Source: Symsagittifera roscoffensis (taxonomy: Eukaryota; Xenacoelomorpha; Acoela; Convolutidae). Taken from it: a stretch of 64,000 bases of DNA. Position numbers and translations under genes: made by a program. The stretch covers positions 7,723,671 to 7,787,670 of the forward strand of contig NC_087064.1 in assembly GCF_963678635.1 (NCBI RefSeq), written 5' to 3'. Below, one piece after another: positions 34,600-45,613 of this stretch (within the stretch, counting starts at the first letter, position 1; each line of letters opens with the position of its first letter). The notes below the pieces were generated by a model. It was not told the DNA's origin. It worked only from the letters and a program-made list of their open reading frames with translations, and made no database searches.

Positions 34600-35930
34600 T
34601 GAAACTCAAAGAGCTTCTTTGAAACTAAAAACTACAACCTTTTGACAAGATTAACATTCTTTTTCACGCTTTGGAAAAAATTCGAAGCAACCCACATAAG
34701 CAAGGAAACTTAAGAAATATTTCACACTATTTTATAGCTTGAATTGGCTGTCTAAACTTAGAACTTTTTCCTTCGCCAAATAAAAACAAGGCTTTTTTAA
34801 AACAAATCAGGTGCAATACAGCTTGAAAAATCAAGTTATCTTGGCGAACAAAATGATTGGCCAAAATTTAAAGTTTTTTTCAATCAAAAATTTCATGCGA
34901 TGTAACTGAAAAAGCTCATTGCCTTTTTATATCTTCAGTTTGTTCATCTGAAGTATAATTCTCCAATCGATTAAATTTTAAACGTTTGATTTTTTTTCAT
35001 AGCGTGTATCGCTTCATAAATAACTTGAAATCTCCAAATTATTTGAGTAACTTGAACTGGTTGTCTAAAAATTTTCATTTTTCAAATCAAACTATCAATC
35101 GATGAAACTTCGAGGTGTTTCGCAAGTTATTTTATAGCTTGAACCAGTTTGAGAAAAAAATATAGGTATTTCAGCTACACTAAAGAAACTACGAAATCTT
35201 TAAATAATTCAACTGCGATGGCCAGTTAGTTTTAAACAAGCAGTATTTTGGACCGAGCTATGAAGAAATGAAATTTTAAAAATTTCAATTTGTTTTAACG
35301 ACTTGAATTGGTTCAAAAAGTTATACGCTAAAAGCCTTCGCTAAAAAGCTTTTGTGAAGGCTGGAATTGGTTCGCTAATAAATAATTTTTTGTGAAGCAA
35401 GCTATTCGAGCGATCAACCTTCTAAGCAGTTTTAATTTCCTTGGATGGCTTGAAAGGTTTGCAACAAGTTTCTCTCAACCCGAGCGACAAAATTTGAATG
35501 CATTTCAAGCTGGTTGGATGGCTTGAATTAGTTCCCTCATAAATTGTTTTGATGGCTCTATTTGAATTGCAAAAAGCTTATTTTTAGTATGCAATTTGAA
35601 ACATTTTAACGACAAAACTTCAAACCATTTTCTGTTGTTTCGATGATTTCAATTGATTCGCCAAAAAAGTTTAAATTGTTTGATTATTTAAATTGGTTCG
35701 CAAACTATTTTTATTTTTTGACTCAAGCTTTTCGAGCAAAAAAATTTTAAACCTTGGTAGTTACGCTGATTTGAATAAATTCGCTACAAAATAAGTTGTT
35801 TTGATGGCTATATAAAAATCACAAAATTTTAGATGGCAAAGTTCTTATCAAACCATTCAGTGGGAAAACTTTGAAATACTTTGATTGGTTTTGCTAGCTT
35901 GAATAGTTTGCAGAACCATAATTTGCAAAA
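34600..35930. repeat. Degenerate ~100-bp repeat array
   Basis: Motifs such as GCTTGAATTGGTTCGC, CAAGCTATTCGAGCGATCAA and GATGGCTTGAATTAGTTC recur at irregular intervals of about 100 bp. Related sequence lies at 28.15-28.76 and 33.17-33.79 kb. It looks like an old, strongly diverged tandem repeat. No gene is seen. Confidence 0.5.
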
Positions 35931-36159
35931 ATGATCACCTTTGTTTTTTTAGCTTTTCTAGTTTTACAGCTAAATAAGTTAGTTTTTTCAAGCGAGGTTT
36001 TGAAGCGACGAACATTAGAAACTATTCAAATAAATGACTTGGTTGACTCAACGCAGTTTGAAATAATTCGACTGAATCTTTTGAAATACTTCCAGTTTTT
36101 AGATAGGATAGTCGGAATAACTTGTCATGAGGGAAGGGCTCATTCGCATTATTGTTCCG

Positions 36160-36690
36160 ACTTTCGATATGAAAGTAACAGAATATTTGTGCTGGGGGTG
36201 GGTTTTTTTCTTCAGACAAGTTTCGACTTTTTAACTAGCAAATTTTGACGGAATTTTTAAATATCATTCAAAAGGTATTGTTGTCCTGATTTTAAAATTG
36301 AAAATATATTTCACCAGTGATCATTTTTCGTAAAGTTATGGGGGTTTAAAGATTGCCATTTTGGCCATGGGACAATTAACGCGCAATATATTTCGCGCTC
36401 TTAACGCGTAAGTGGAAATTTAATCCGTCTTAGAAATCGATCCAAATTGCTTGAAAGAAGCTTATTTGCCATAATTGATTTGTTACGAGGAGCGAGACTA
36501 TCCTTTATGTACTTTATATGGCGTGTGGGGTGATAATTTTCATTTAAAAAATCCAATTTTAGAAAAAAATTTCATTTTATTTTATTTCATTTAATTTTTC
36601 TTATTGTTATTACTGCTCCGTAAACCTCAAAAGGCAGCCGGAACATTCAGGGCTTCGCCCTGATACGAACGAGCAATCTTATTGCTTTTA
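36160..36690 (-). mobile_element. R1 element, inverted copy
   Basis: Reading the minus strand it begins AAGATTGCTCGTTCGTATCA with AGGGCGAAGCCCT and ends TTTCGAAAGTCGGAACAAT (reverse of 36148-36170). Together with the next copy it forms an inverted pair. Confidence 0.6.
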
Positions 36691-36808
36691 CAGTCAAGTA
36701 ACAAAAACCATAGCCAAAACCAACACTGTAAATTTTACAATGAGGGAGGTTTAGTTTGCAGGAGCATGGGATTATGATGGGAAAGAGTAGAGATTAGTTG
36801 TGAATAAA

Positions 36809-37266
36809 ACAAGACTGCTCGTATATGAGGGCAAAGCCCTGAATGTTCCGACTGTCCCTTAATTTATATCGAATAGCTTTTGTGGAAAAAAAATATTGAA
36901 AACCTATACATTTTGGACAATATCTAAGCGTACAATCTCTGAGTCGTACGAAATTTATACGGCCAATTAGCTAGCCTCAACTCAATATGAAATGATTTTG
37001 TTGTGCGGGATAATTCGCCATGCATAAATAATTCGCGTTACGCTCTCAGCATTATGAATAAACTCTTTAAAGCGCGCATAATTTAGTCCAGAACATGAAA
37101 AATTTGGCAATTTTCAAGCCCCCAGAACATTACAAAAAATAAGTCGATATCTATAATGGGGAATAAAAATTTTTGGTTGAAAATTATTATTTCGATCGGT
37201 GAAAATTGACTGAATAAAAAACCACACCGAGCATAAATATTCCGTTTTCTTCGAAAGTCGGAACAA
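36809..37266 (+). mobile_element. R1 element, best-preserved copy
   Basis: It starts AACAAGACTGCTCGTATATG with AGGGCAAAGCCCT, then TTCCGACTGTCC. The middle carries ATTCGCGTTACGCTCTCAGC and the end CGAAAGTCGGAACAAT. It is about 460 bp and noncoding. Confidence 0.65.
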
Positions 37267-38044
37267 TTAAAGAGCTATTTCAAATTCGGCAAGAGTTATT
37301 CAAACCTAGAAACTGCCTATTTTTCTCAAAATTTAAAAAGAACGCATCTGTCTATACGATTGTCTTTGACCTGACCGATGTTTTTAATTATTTTGAAATT
37401 CACTCAGAGTTTAAACAATGTCCCTTTTATCATTGTCTACCTTGAAAAAAGCTTCCATAGAGCATTTGGCGTTGCTTTTCAACAATACGTGGATAGATAT
37501 TGTTTATCACGGTACAAGATACATACTTGCATAGATTAACACCTAACGATATCAAAAGGTACCCAAATTAAACTGGTATCAGAAAAGAATTTTTAATACA
37601 TTCCAACTGTCAATCAAATATTTTGACAATGTCTTGAACATATAGGAGTTGTTCATGACCTTAACATTTCTTAATGTTGATTGCTCGAGCCATTCGTGAG
37701 TTTTCATTTGTAAACGTGCGCACTTTGTAACTTTTGATTGAAACATTAAAGTTGGAAACAAAACATGGCAACTAAAGTAATTGAAAACTCAATAGAAGAA
37801 GAATGATTCGACACATCATTTTCAGGAGTAATTGGGTTATGGAGTGAAACACATGTGGCTGTCAACAGGGCGAACAGATTGTTCAACATACGAAACAGCT
37901 AATGAATGACGGATGCGTTAACAGTTGAAAAATAGTTTTCAATTTCTACCTAGTGGGTTATTGGGTTAAGAATGGACAAAAAAGAAGAAAAATAATATGG
38001 TGCAATTCATTTTTCGAAACTCGCAGCCAAAATTTACCTCAAAA

Positions 38045-38450
38045 TCAGGGTCGGTTCTAAGATTTTCTCGAGGGGGGAGCAAATTTTCTAAAAAACTTCG
38101 AAAATTTTTTCGACCGTTTTTTAGGTCAACCAAATTGATTTTCTGAGCTCTCCCAAAGCACTAAAAAGAACCTGTTTTGGTCCAAATTTCTACGCCGCAG
38201 GCATAATTTTGAAAAAAAACAGGCCAAAAAAGGCGTTTTTAGGCACTTTTTGGAAAATTTTGACCCAAAAATCGTGTTTTTTCCGCGTGTGCTTCTTATT
38301 AGTCATATTGGCGCCCTTAGAAAATTTTTAGGGTCTGTCACCATATATGGATATTTCAAAACAGTACAAAGAGGGGACCCTTTGGGTCGGCAGGGGGTTG
38401 AATCCATGAGAGGGTAATTTCCCCTTATTCCGCCCCTGCTCAAATGGTTA
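38045..38450 (+). repeat. R2 dispersed element, near-complete copy
   Basis: It starts CAGGGTCGGTTCTAAGATTT and carries GAGCTCTCCCAAAGCAC, CTACGCCGCAGGCATAAT and GGCGCCCTTAGAAAATTTTT. It ends CCTTTGGGTCGGCAGGGGGT. Confidence 0.7.
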
Positions 38451-39153
38451 ATTTTGGCCTTTTTAGTTAATCAAGAACTACGCTGAAAAACCGAGTTCTT
38501 TCATGAAAAAGTTATATAAAGAAAGCATCTTACCTAGCCAAACGAAATTCTACAAGGGTAAAATCTCCAAATATCTGAATAAGAGAATATACTTTTGGTT
38601 GATAGCCAAAAACAGTTTAACTGAATATAAATCAAAAAAAATTGCTTAAAAACAAATTCAAACGCTTTGCGTGAATTTTGGAAATTTAATTTTTCTAAAA
38701 CTTTGCCGGGCTGTGTCAGATGCTTCTTGTCCTAATTTTTCCATCAATCAAATCGGTAATTTCACCGTAATTCTTGATTAAGTAAAAAAAAGGCGAAATG
38801 ACACATTTTTGGGGGGAAAATTTGGCTGCCAATTTTAGATAAATAAATCGAACCATTTTAATTCTGATGAAAATCTGAGCAACTTTGGTTCTCTTAATTT
38901 TTTGTCTAATCTTAACCCAATTTGAGAAAAGCCTTTGAAATTTCAAACGTTCGCTTTGTCCGGATAATTGAAATCACCACTGTATAAACTGCAGAAATAA
39001 GTAGCGCCTACAAGTTTAATTGGTAGACGGCAGCATCACTATGGAAGTTTAAGAAGATAGATAAATTGCTAAGAACATCTTACAAAATCATGATGAATAC
39101 CTTTGATAGTAAAAAACAGACAACAATGAACACACTCTAATAATAATAAAAGA

Positions 39154-39965
39154 GAGCCAACGGACAGTTCGGAAGGTGTAAAAAAACTGGAAAACACGAC
39201 TGATTGTTTTTGAAACCCTTCAAAGAAAAAATTATATGGCCCTAAAGCGTTCAAGTATCTCCTATGATGGATACTTATTTAAACATAGTCAATCGAAGAT
39301 TGGAAAAGAGTAATGAACGCAAGTAAACATAAAACATAGGTGCCCTTTAAACTCTTTGAACCTCTAGAACGATTTATGATTGGCGCTTTTTTGATAACAT
39401 TAACCCAATTTGAGAAAACTGGATCAACAGGTAAAGTTTTTATTCCGCTGGAAATCTAAAAGTTAAATACCAAATTCGAAACTAGAAATCGTTCACGTTT
39501 TTTGCGCTATTTCCACGTTCGTATTTGGAGAAAGCTATTTACGTTATTTTCAGCAGATGAATTTCACTTGAACTCAAAAAGTGCATTCTACCTAGGTGCA
39601 TCAATATTTTAAGACTTTTTCCTGTTAAAAAAAACAAACAAAATCAGCCAGACTATATAAGAGTCTTCACTACGTTAATTACTCTTCATATACCTAATCC
39701 AGTTTGACAAAAAAATATCAATAAGTATTTTTTTTATTTCGCTGGCTGAAAGTTCAGAAAAATTAAAATCCATTTTCGAAACATAAAGTCAACCACGTCT
39801 TTTGACGCCCTTTGCCGTTTTAATCGGACAGTCTAATTTGCCTTACTTTTACCAAAAAGTCTAAATTTATATTGAGCTCAAAATTCGAACAGTTATAAAA
39901 TAAATTTGCGTTTGACTTTTTCCTGAAAAAAAACCTATCGACCAAAATAAATGTCTTCACTTCGT
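39154..39965 (+). repeat. R3 dispersed elements, nested or tandem copies
   Basis: It starts AGCCAACGGACAGTTC. Blocks GAGAAAACTGGATCAACAGG, CTATTTCCACGTTCGTATTT and AAGAGTCTTCACTACGTTA follow. A second, more diverged tail ends near TGTCTTCACTTCGTTCATGG. Confidence 0.6.
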
Positions 39966-40690
39966 TCATGGACACTAAATAAGCCAGCCTTGTTTTTAAT
40001 TATTAATCATCAATTTGATGGACTTGGAAGAAGATTCTATCCAGTTACCGTTGCCAGAAAAAAAAGAAAAACGTTTCTAGATAACGAACACTTGAGAGCG
40101 GGGTATTCTCATCATGGAGGGGCCAAATGATGGAAAACTTTTAACCAATCAGAATTGTGAGACGTTCCTATTGGCTACATGACTTCTGCACATAACCGAA
40201 GCCTTCATTTGTGCAATTCGTGCAGTTACACAAAAAAAGTTAAATTTTTAAATTGTTTTAAATCGGTTTTAGGTTTCTTCCAATACCCGACTTTGATTTC
40301 GCAAAATTTGAAAACTCATGTATCCACTTATTTCCTTGTCGGTCAATATTAATTTTTATGGCCTGTATTTAATCATTATTTTGAGATTATTGAATACTCA
40401 ATTCTGATTGGCTGAAAAAGAAGTGAAAATAAGTTTCCAATATTCGGTCCCTCCATCATGAGGGACGCCACCCACAAAAACAACATTTGAAAAATTTCAA
40501 AGACTCAACGTTACATTTATATTAGGAAAACTGTTAGCATTTGGAACATCTATATTTCACTTTTTACAAGAAAAGCACTAAATTATATACACAAAATATG
40601 AATGTGGTGCAAAAAATGCTGCAAAAGAAACATATATTAACTAAAACACTGACGCAGCTTAGTTAGCCTGTTAACTTTAATCTTGGTACC

Positions 40691-41653
40691 TTATAAGTGT
40701 TTCTCTAATGTCCAATTTTTTAATACTTGGGCAATTTTTCCGATAAGTTCGGGACATGAATTAAACCAGGTTGAGAATCTCAAGCAGCCCGTGAACCCCG
40801 AATGGAGGAAATAATTTTCAATCTTAACACTGGGATTATAATTTTTACTAGTCAAACTTGATTCTAGAAAGTCTGTTAAAAATAGGCTGTCATCTCTCGT
40901 CGCAGAATTCATCAGACTAATTATCGTTATCTTTTCAACATCAACCAAAGCGTCCAAAAGATTCTCCGGCAACAACAAAGGATTAAGGTAAGGGTCAACT
41001 ACGAAACGATTGAACGTTCTGATTGCTTTCGGATCGTAGTAGAAAGATTCTCGGAATTTCTTGTTTCTCAAAAACGTATACCTCGAAGTCCAGTACACTA
41101 AATAAGGCGGCGTGTTATTTCTCACGTCAGCAGATATATGTTGAGATTCCCTGAGCAGTTTATGCATCTGCGGCTCCGCTTCGCCTAACAAGTAGGTGAG
41201 CCAAAATTGAACATAGTCATCGTATCCGAAATATTGCACAGGTTCTACAAACTTCTGTTTGGGGGAGGAGGGAAAATCGAAATGATGGAAGTGAGATATG
41301 GGAGCTACAAATAAAATATTATCATACTGGATGTTTCTTTGCTGCGTGTTCAAATACTGCAGCATCGATATCAACAATGAGGCGCCTGTGTCGTCCGCAA
41401 CTATGGTCAGAAACGACCGATCCTGACTAACCACCGAATCACTGAACTGTTCTAAGCTATCAGCACATGTTTGATGAATTCTCGGGTAAATTAAATCGGC
41501 CTCGTCGAATGAACCCGGAGGCGTGCAGCATAGAATTGAGATTGATATTGGCCCACGATGCTTTTCCAGAATCTGCTGGGATACTTGCACGTAGTCTCTC
41601 GAGTTGCAAGACGTGAATCCCCCTCCCGCTATCCACAGTACCCAATGCGTCTT
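40691..41653 (-). CDS. Hydrolase exon 2: catalytic domain
   Basis: The acceptor is TGTTTTCTATTTAG. It encodes 320 residues from KTHWVLWIAGGGF to NWTLEKHL and a TAA stop. This is the only long uninterrupted coding exon in the window. Confidence 0.87.
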   Translation of the reverse strand, partial: KTHWVLWIAGGGFTSCNSRDYVQVSQQILEKHRGPISISILCCTPPGSFDEADLIYPRIHQTCADSLEQFSDSVVSQDRSFLTIVADDTGASLLISMLQYLNTQQRNIQYDNILFVAPISHFHHFDFPSSPKQKFVEPVQYFGYDDYVQFWLTYLLGEAEPQMHKLLRESQHISADVRNNTPPYLVYWTSRYTFLRNKKFRESFYYDPKAIRTFNRFVVDPYLNPLLLPENLLDALVDVEKITIISLMNSATRDDSLFLTDFLESSLTSKNYNPSVKIENYFLHSGFTGCLRFSTWFNSCPELIGKIAQVLKNWTLEKHL

Positions 41654-44056
41654 CTAAATAGAAAACAAGCAAACTGACATTTTGTGTTTTGTGGTGCTTG
41701 GATTGAATTGCATGTGCTGGTTAAAACAACAAGAAAAAAAATGAGATTTTTCCAACTGTTATGATGGATTCGGAGCCTTCTCATCTATAAGATGTCAGAA
41801 CGGCCGAAGTAAACAAAAGTCCAACACTTATCAAAACAAATGAGAATTGCTCATTTAAACGCAAACAAGACAGAAAAATTATCGAGCAAAGCGATTATGA
41901 ATGTAAATCATAAATCAATCAACAAATTTTTTTTAAAGCACGTACCTAATGATGAAACTTTTCATTGTTTCGACCAATGAAAATGGGGAAGAACTTTGTA
42001 TTCGGGTGGGTTTTTTTTTCTTTTTCCACACAAAAGCAGTTATCACTAAGAATAGTCGGAATGGTTGCACTTATATATCATATTAAAATCTTTCAGCCCT
42101 CAATCGAACGAAAATAAAAAAACCTCAAAACGTAGTCCCAGTGTCGAGACAACTGCTTCAAAATTAATTGCTTTCGTTAAAGTTTCCACATGGTTAAAAG
42201 TAAGCCGATTGAATCTGTATATATCGAAACGCATTTTTAACTATTTAACTCAAATTCTTCACAACCCGTAATTGAAAAAGACGGTTGGCAGGGTGTTGAA
42301 GCCAGTTCTGAGAAATAATTGGGGTTAAATTTTGATAACCGATTGGAACTTCAAAAGCACTTTGAAATTGTGTGCAAGGTAATTTCAAAATTAATCGAAA
42401 CTTTACGCTCTTGTAGAAACTACTTAAACCAATTTCGGAGACTACCTTTATATACCTCAAACATTGAACCTGTATTAGAGTATGGTATAATTGTTTTAGG
42501 CTGTGTTTCTAAACATGTCTAAAAAAAATCCTGAAACCAATATTTCTACTGCCAAAACGAGCTCTGCATAATTTACTATAAAACCTTTCGTTTCCCTGTG
42601 GACTATTTGATTCCACAATCAAATTTTCACACCATTTTTAAGCTTCATGCAAAAAAAATGTCAGAAAATACAGCAGACTTTTGATCCCAGATCATTTATT
42701 AGAAACACTTTTGTCACTAGAAATCGAAAATCAAATATTCAACCTGCCGTATTCTGTAAAACTGAACTCGGAATGCCTGTAAAGCTCATAAAGTATTCAA
42801 CAAAATTCACAGATTAGAACCTTAATAGTTAGAGAACTCCTCACCTTTTCTTGAAAACTTGAAATCAAAATTTTTTTGAACAACATACAAGGTCCGGGTA
42901 TTACTTTTGTTTTCTTGTCCTCAATTAATGAGTCTCAAATCGAAGTTAAAATGTAACTGTCAAAATTTTCAAAAAACGGAACTGTAAATTTCCTAAGCAT
43001 TCATTTGCTGGTCTGGTTTTTTTGAACTCTTTCAAATAACTTCTTTTTTCTTCAGCAATGTACATTTTCTTACACAGAGACGAAGCTTCGCTTCGCGAAC
43101 ACTTGCGAGAACACGACCAAAAAGCAGGTCTATCAAGTGAAATAAGAAAAAGTAGAATTAGGCCTCGAATTAGCACAAACTCGACTATTTGTCGCATTCG
43201 AATCTGCGACCTAGCATATGTGAGTCTCACGCACAAACCACTCATCAACGAATGCTAAAAATCCCCAAAAACTAGCCATCAATAAGGCAGCTACATATGC
43301 AAATAAATTGCCAATTCGATGCAGCAAACGTAGCATAAAATACAAAAAGACACAATTTTGCATGTAATAAAATGCGAGATACATTAAGTTGAAAAAATTT
43401 CGGAAATCGAGCTTTTTATCACTTTACTGCTGTTAGGAACTAATAACTTTTTTCGGTTCATTTAATGAATTAAAAATGCATCAACTGTGTTAACTTTTTA
43501 CTAATCAAATGCCAAAACACATGACATTATCCTGCTACCGCGGCCTACCGATTCAAAAGTGCCACTAAAAGTAGCACTTTTATTTGCGACTTAGGTTGAA
43601 AAAAAAGAAGGTGCATGCTAATACACTTTGCTTCGCATGTGTAATTATTAAAATTCTATTTGACACAAAATAGAATCTAAGGATATACCTTAAAAAATAA
43701 CAAGTCAAAACTAGCCTTCAATAGAAATTGAGTAGAAATCTAATTACCTTCTTAGAAAAAGATCCGTGCTCCATTGTGATTAGTTTCCCCTCATATTTTG
43801 TTCTGTACCCTACTGCCAGATTTGGAATGTAATGCAAATAACTGAAACTGGAACTCAATCCCTTTTTCAAACCATCTGGCACTAACCAATGCCACATTGG
43901 GTTTACTATGCTCATGGTGGCTGTAATGGGGTACATGATAAGAGGGAACTTCATGAGTGGAAACTTCGCATAGTAATAGTAGACTATGGACACGTTCAAG
44001 AGGAAAGTATAGAGCCATAACTTGTTGAATAAAACTCGTTTCGGTGAGATTCTCAT
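40691..44056 (-). CDS. AADAC/Say1-like alpha/beta hydrolase with Asp nucleophile site
   Basis: Two exons (44056-43748 and 41653-40691, phase 0) encode 423 aa. Residues about 12-33 (KLWLYTFLLNVSIVYYYYAK) form an N-terminal membrane anchor, as in arylacetamide deacetylase and NCEH1, which hydrolyse lipid or acetyl esters at the ER. HWVLWIAGGGF carries the oxyanion-hole GGG, with Ala in place of His. At the nucleophile elbow the family's GDSAG reads ADDTG, so the catalytic Ser is Asp (about residue 191). A late DSLFLTD and LHSGF could supply the acid and His. The length fits AADAC/NCEH1 (about 400). Family membership is inferred from motifs, and the protein may be a pseudoenzyme. The first exon is duplicated 5.3 kb upstream. 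The intron holds an R5 element and a retrotransposon remnant. Confidence 0.83.
41966..42150 (+). mobile_element. R5 SINE-like element
   Basis: It starts TTTCGACCAATGAAAATGGG and ends CAGTGTCGAGACAACTGC, the same start and end as the 33.93-kb copy. It lies in the hydrolase intron. Confidence 0.5.
42170..42560 (+). pseudogene. Non-LTR retrotransposon reverse transcriptase remnant
   Basis: One frame reads VSTWLKVSRLNLYISK, like the W-L-x-x-N-x-L-x-L-N-x-x-K block of non-LTR reverse transcriptases. After a frameshift a second frame gives LNFDNRLELQKHF, then SKLIETLRSCRNYL, and IEPVLEYGIIVLGCVSK, which matches the P-x-L-x-Y-G-x-x-x-W-G region. No endonuclease or catalytic YxDD block is seen. It is a decayed fragment in the hydrolase intron, on the strand opposite that gene. 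Confidence 0.68.
43071..43485 (+). repeat. R4 dispersed repeat, left-type copy (duplication flank)
   Basis: It starts ACAGAGACGAAGCTTCGCTT and AACACTTGCGAGAACACGAC, as at 63.93 kb. It continues through GCAAATAAATTGCCAATTCG to a TTTTTTCGGTTCATT block. Homologous, diverged copies lie at about 48.49-48.96 and 53.79-54.23 kb and appear to have mediated the 5.3-kb duplication. Confidence 0.7.
43748..44056 (-). CDS. Hydrolase exon 1a: membrane anchor and N-terminal region
   Basis: The exon opens with the strong acceptor TTTTTTTGTTTCAG (ending at 44065), with the ATG 8 nt later. It ends at donor AAGAAG|GTAATT. It could be the first coding exon behind a 5'-UTR intron or a trans-splice acceptor. It encodes MRISPKRVLF and the anchor, ending MEHGSFSKK. 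Confidence 0.82.
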
Positions 44057-44317
44057 ATCACCAACTGAAACAAAAAAATTAACTATGACAATCATGATGT
44101 ATGACATCACTAATTGCCATTCTGTTGAATTTATTCGAAACTGAATCATAGTAAACTTCACCACAGTATTCATTTAAACCTGAAGCAGTAGGAAAATGAC
44201 CCAGGATGGTCCGACCACAGTGCCATTATAAGAAGAAAAAACAATCTCAACGCACAGAAGCGAAGCCCACTCTATCAAAACACAAGCACAACAGGCGGAA
44301 GCTTTTTAAAAAATTTT

Positions 44318-44655
44318 CAAACAGCCAATCGAAGATTGGAAAAGAGTAACTAACGCAAGTAAACATAAAAAAAACACTTTCTTGAAAAAATCTCAACTTT
44401 CGAATTTCAAAGGAAAAAATAGATGCCCTTTAAGCTCTTTCGAAACTAAAAATCGTTCACGTTTTTTCGCGCCATTTCCACGTTCGTATTTGGAGAGTGC
44501 TATTTACGTCACTTTCAGCAGACGAATTTCAATTGAACTCAAAAAGTGCATTTTACCTAAGTGCATCAAAATTTTAAGACTTTTTCCTGAAAAAAAAACT
44601 AACAAAAAATCAGCAATACCTATAGGAGTCTTCACTACGTTCATTACTCTTAAAA
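44318..44655 (+). repeat. R3 dispersed element (also at 49617-49954)
   Basis: It starts ACAGCCAATCGAAGATTGG, with CCATTTCCACGTTCGTATTT, and ends GGAGTCTTCACTACGTTCAT. It is present in both duplication units. Confidence 0.6.
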
Positions 44656-45349
44656 AATGGAAGGTATTCTGGGAACAAAATAAGTTTTTGAAAATTGAGA
44701 GCATTTACCGAATAGGGGATCCGCTCTACGGACCTCAACATGACGAGCCTCTCGTCTCTTTCTTTGATGACATTTGGTCTAGCTGCATAACAACCATATA
44801 GCGCAAATAAGGAGGCGATCAACCATCACGAGGGACTCATATTAAAAGGTACCTTTTTTCGGTTTTCCAAGCTTACTTTGGACCCAGACTTGTTTTTGTA
44901 TTTCTTAAAGCATTTTTTTCCGTTTAGTGTTGGTGTTTTAAGAGTGAGCTTCGCCTGTTTAAAGTGTGAGCTTCGCCTCTCTCTGATACATTTATTTATT
45001 TTTCTTTAAAAAGCAGTTGTCGGACCATTCTGTACTTAATTCCTGCTACTGTTTTGAACTTCAGATTCAAAAGATTCACCCCTAATGGTCAGCCTATTTG
45101 ATTTTCCGAATCGTCGAGATATTTTATTAGCGAGATTCGCGCGCGAGTAAAAATGTTGTCTCTCTGATTAGGTGACCGGACGCAAATGCCCAGAAAGGCT
45201 TTGCTTTATTGAAACTTCATTAAGTGTCAGAGCTTCACGAGTCCTATAATTAATGGCAGCGAAAATCAAGTTTTCTTAAATTAACAATTATGAACAGATA
45301 GAAAAAAAGCACGGCAAATCAAAGAATAGCTATTGGGATTTTTATGTTT

Positions 45350-45613
45350 CTATTTTTTCCAGAAGTTTGGATTGTGCTGAAGCTTCCTCTCGAAATTAGA
45401 GACCCAGTTAGCGAATGACGACATTGGTATAAAGGCTGCATTGTTGTCTGGTGTCATCTGCGATTGCGTCACTGCAAATGACATGACATAATTTTGAAGA
45501 TTGTCCAGGGTCGCACGACAGAACTGCGAGAAAGAGTCTAGGGTGGAGATGGAGTACGTGTCAGATGCTGTCTTCTGGGAGATCTCCGACAGAGGCTCCA
45601 CCGAAACACCAAT
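45350..45613 (-). CDS. HIKESHI: Hikeshi exon 3a (distal duplicate)
   Basis: This copy from the 5.3-kb duplication is intact in frame and splice site. It is separated from Hikeshi exon 2 by exon 3b and hydrolase exon 1b. It may be a silent copy, an alternative last exon, or an acceptor for hydrolase exon 1b. Confidence 0.8.
   Translation of the reverse strand: MGVSVEPLSEISQKTASDTYSISTLDSFSQFCRATLDNLQNYVMSFAVTQSQMTPDNNAAFIPMSSFANWVSNFERKLQHNPNFWKK

Larger units (their letters stand above)
37267..40690. other. Gene-free stretch between duplication and hydrolase
   Basis: I see no coding exon. It holds an R2 copy at 38.05 kb and two R3 copies at 39.15-39.97 kb; the rest is unannotated AT-rich sequence. 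Confidence 0.5.
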
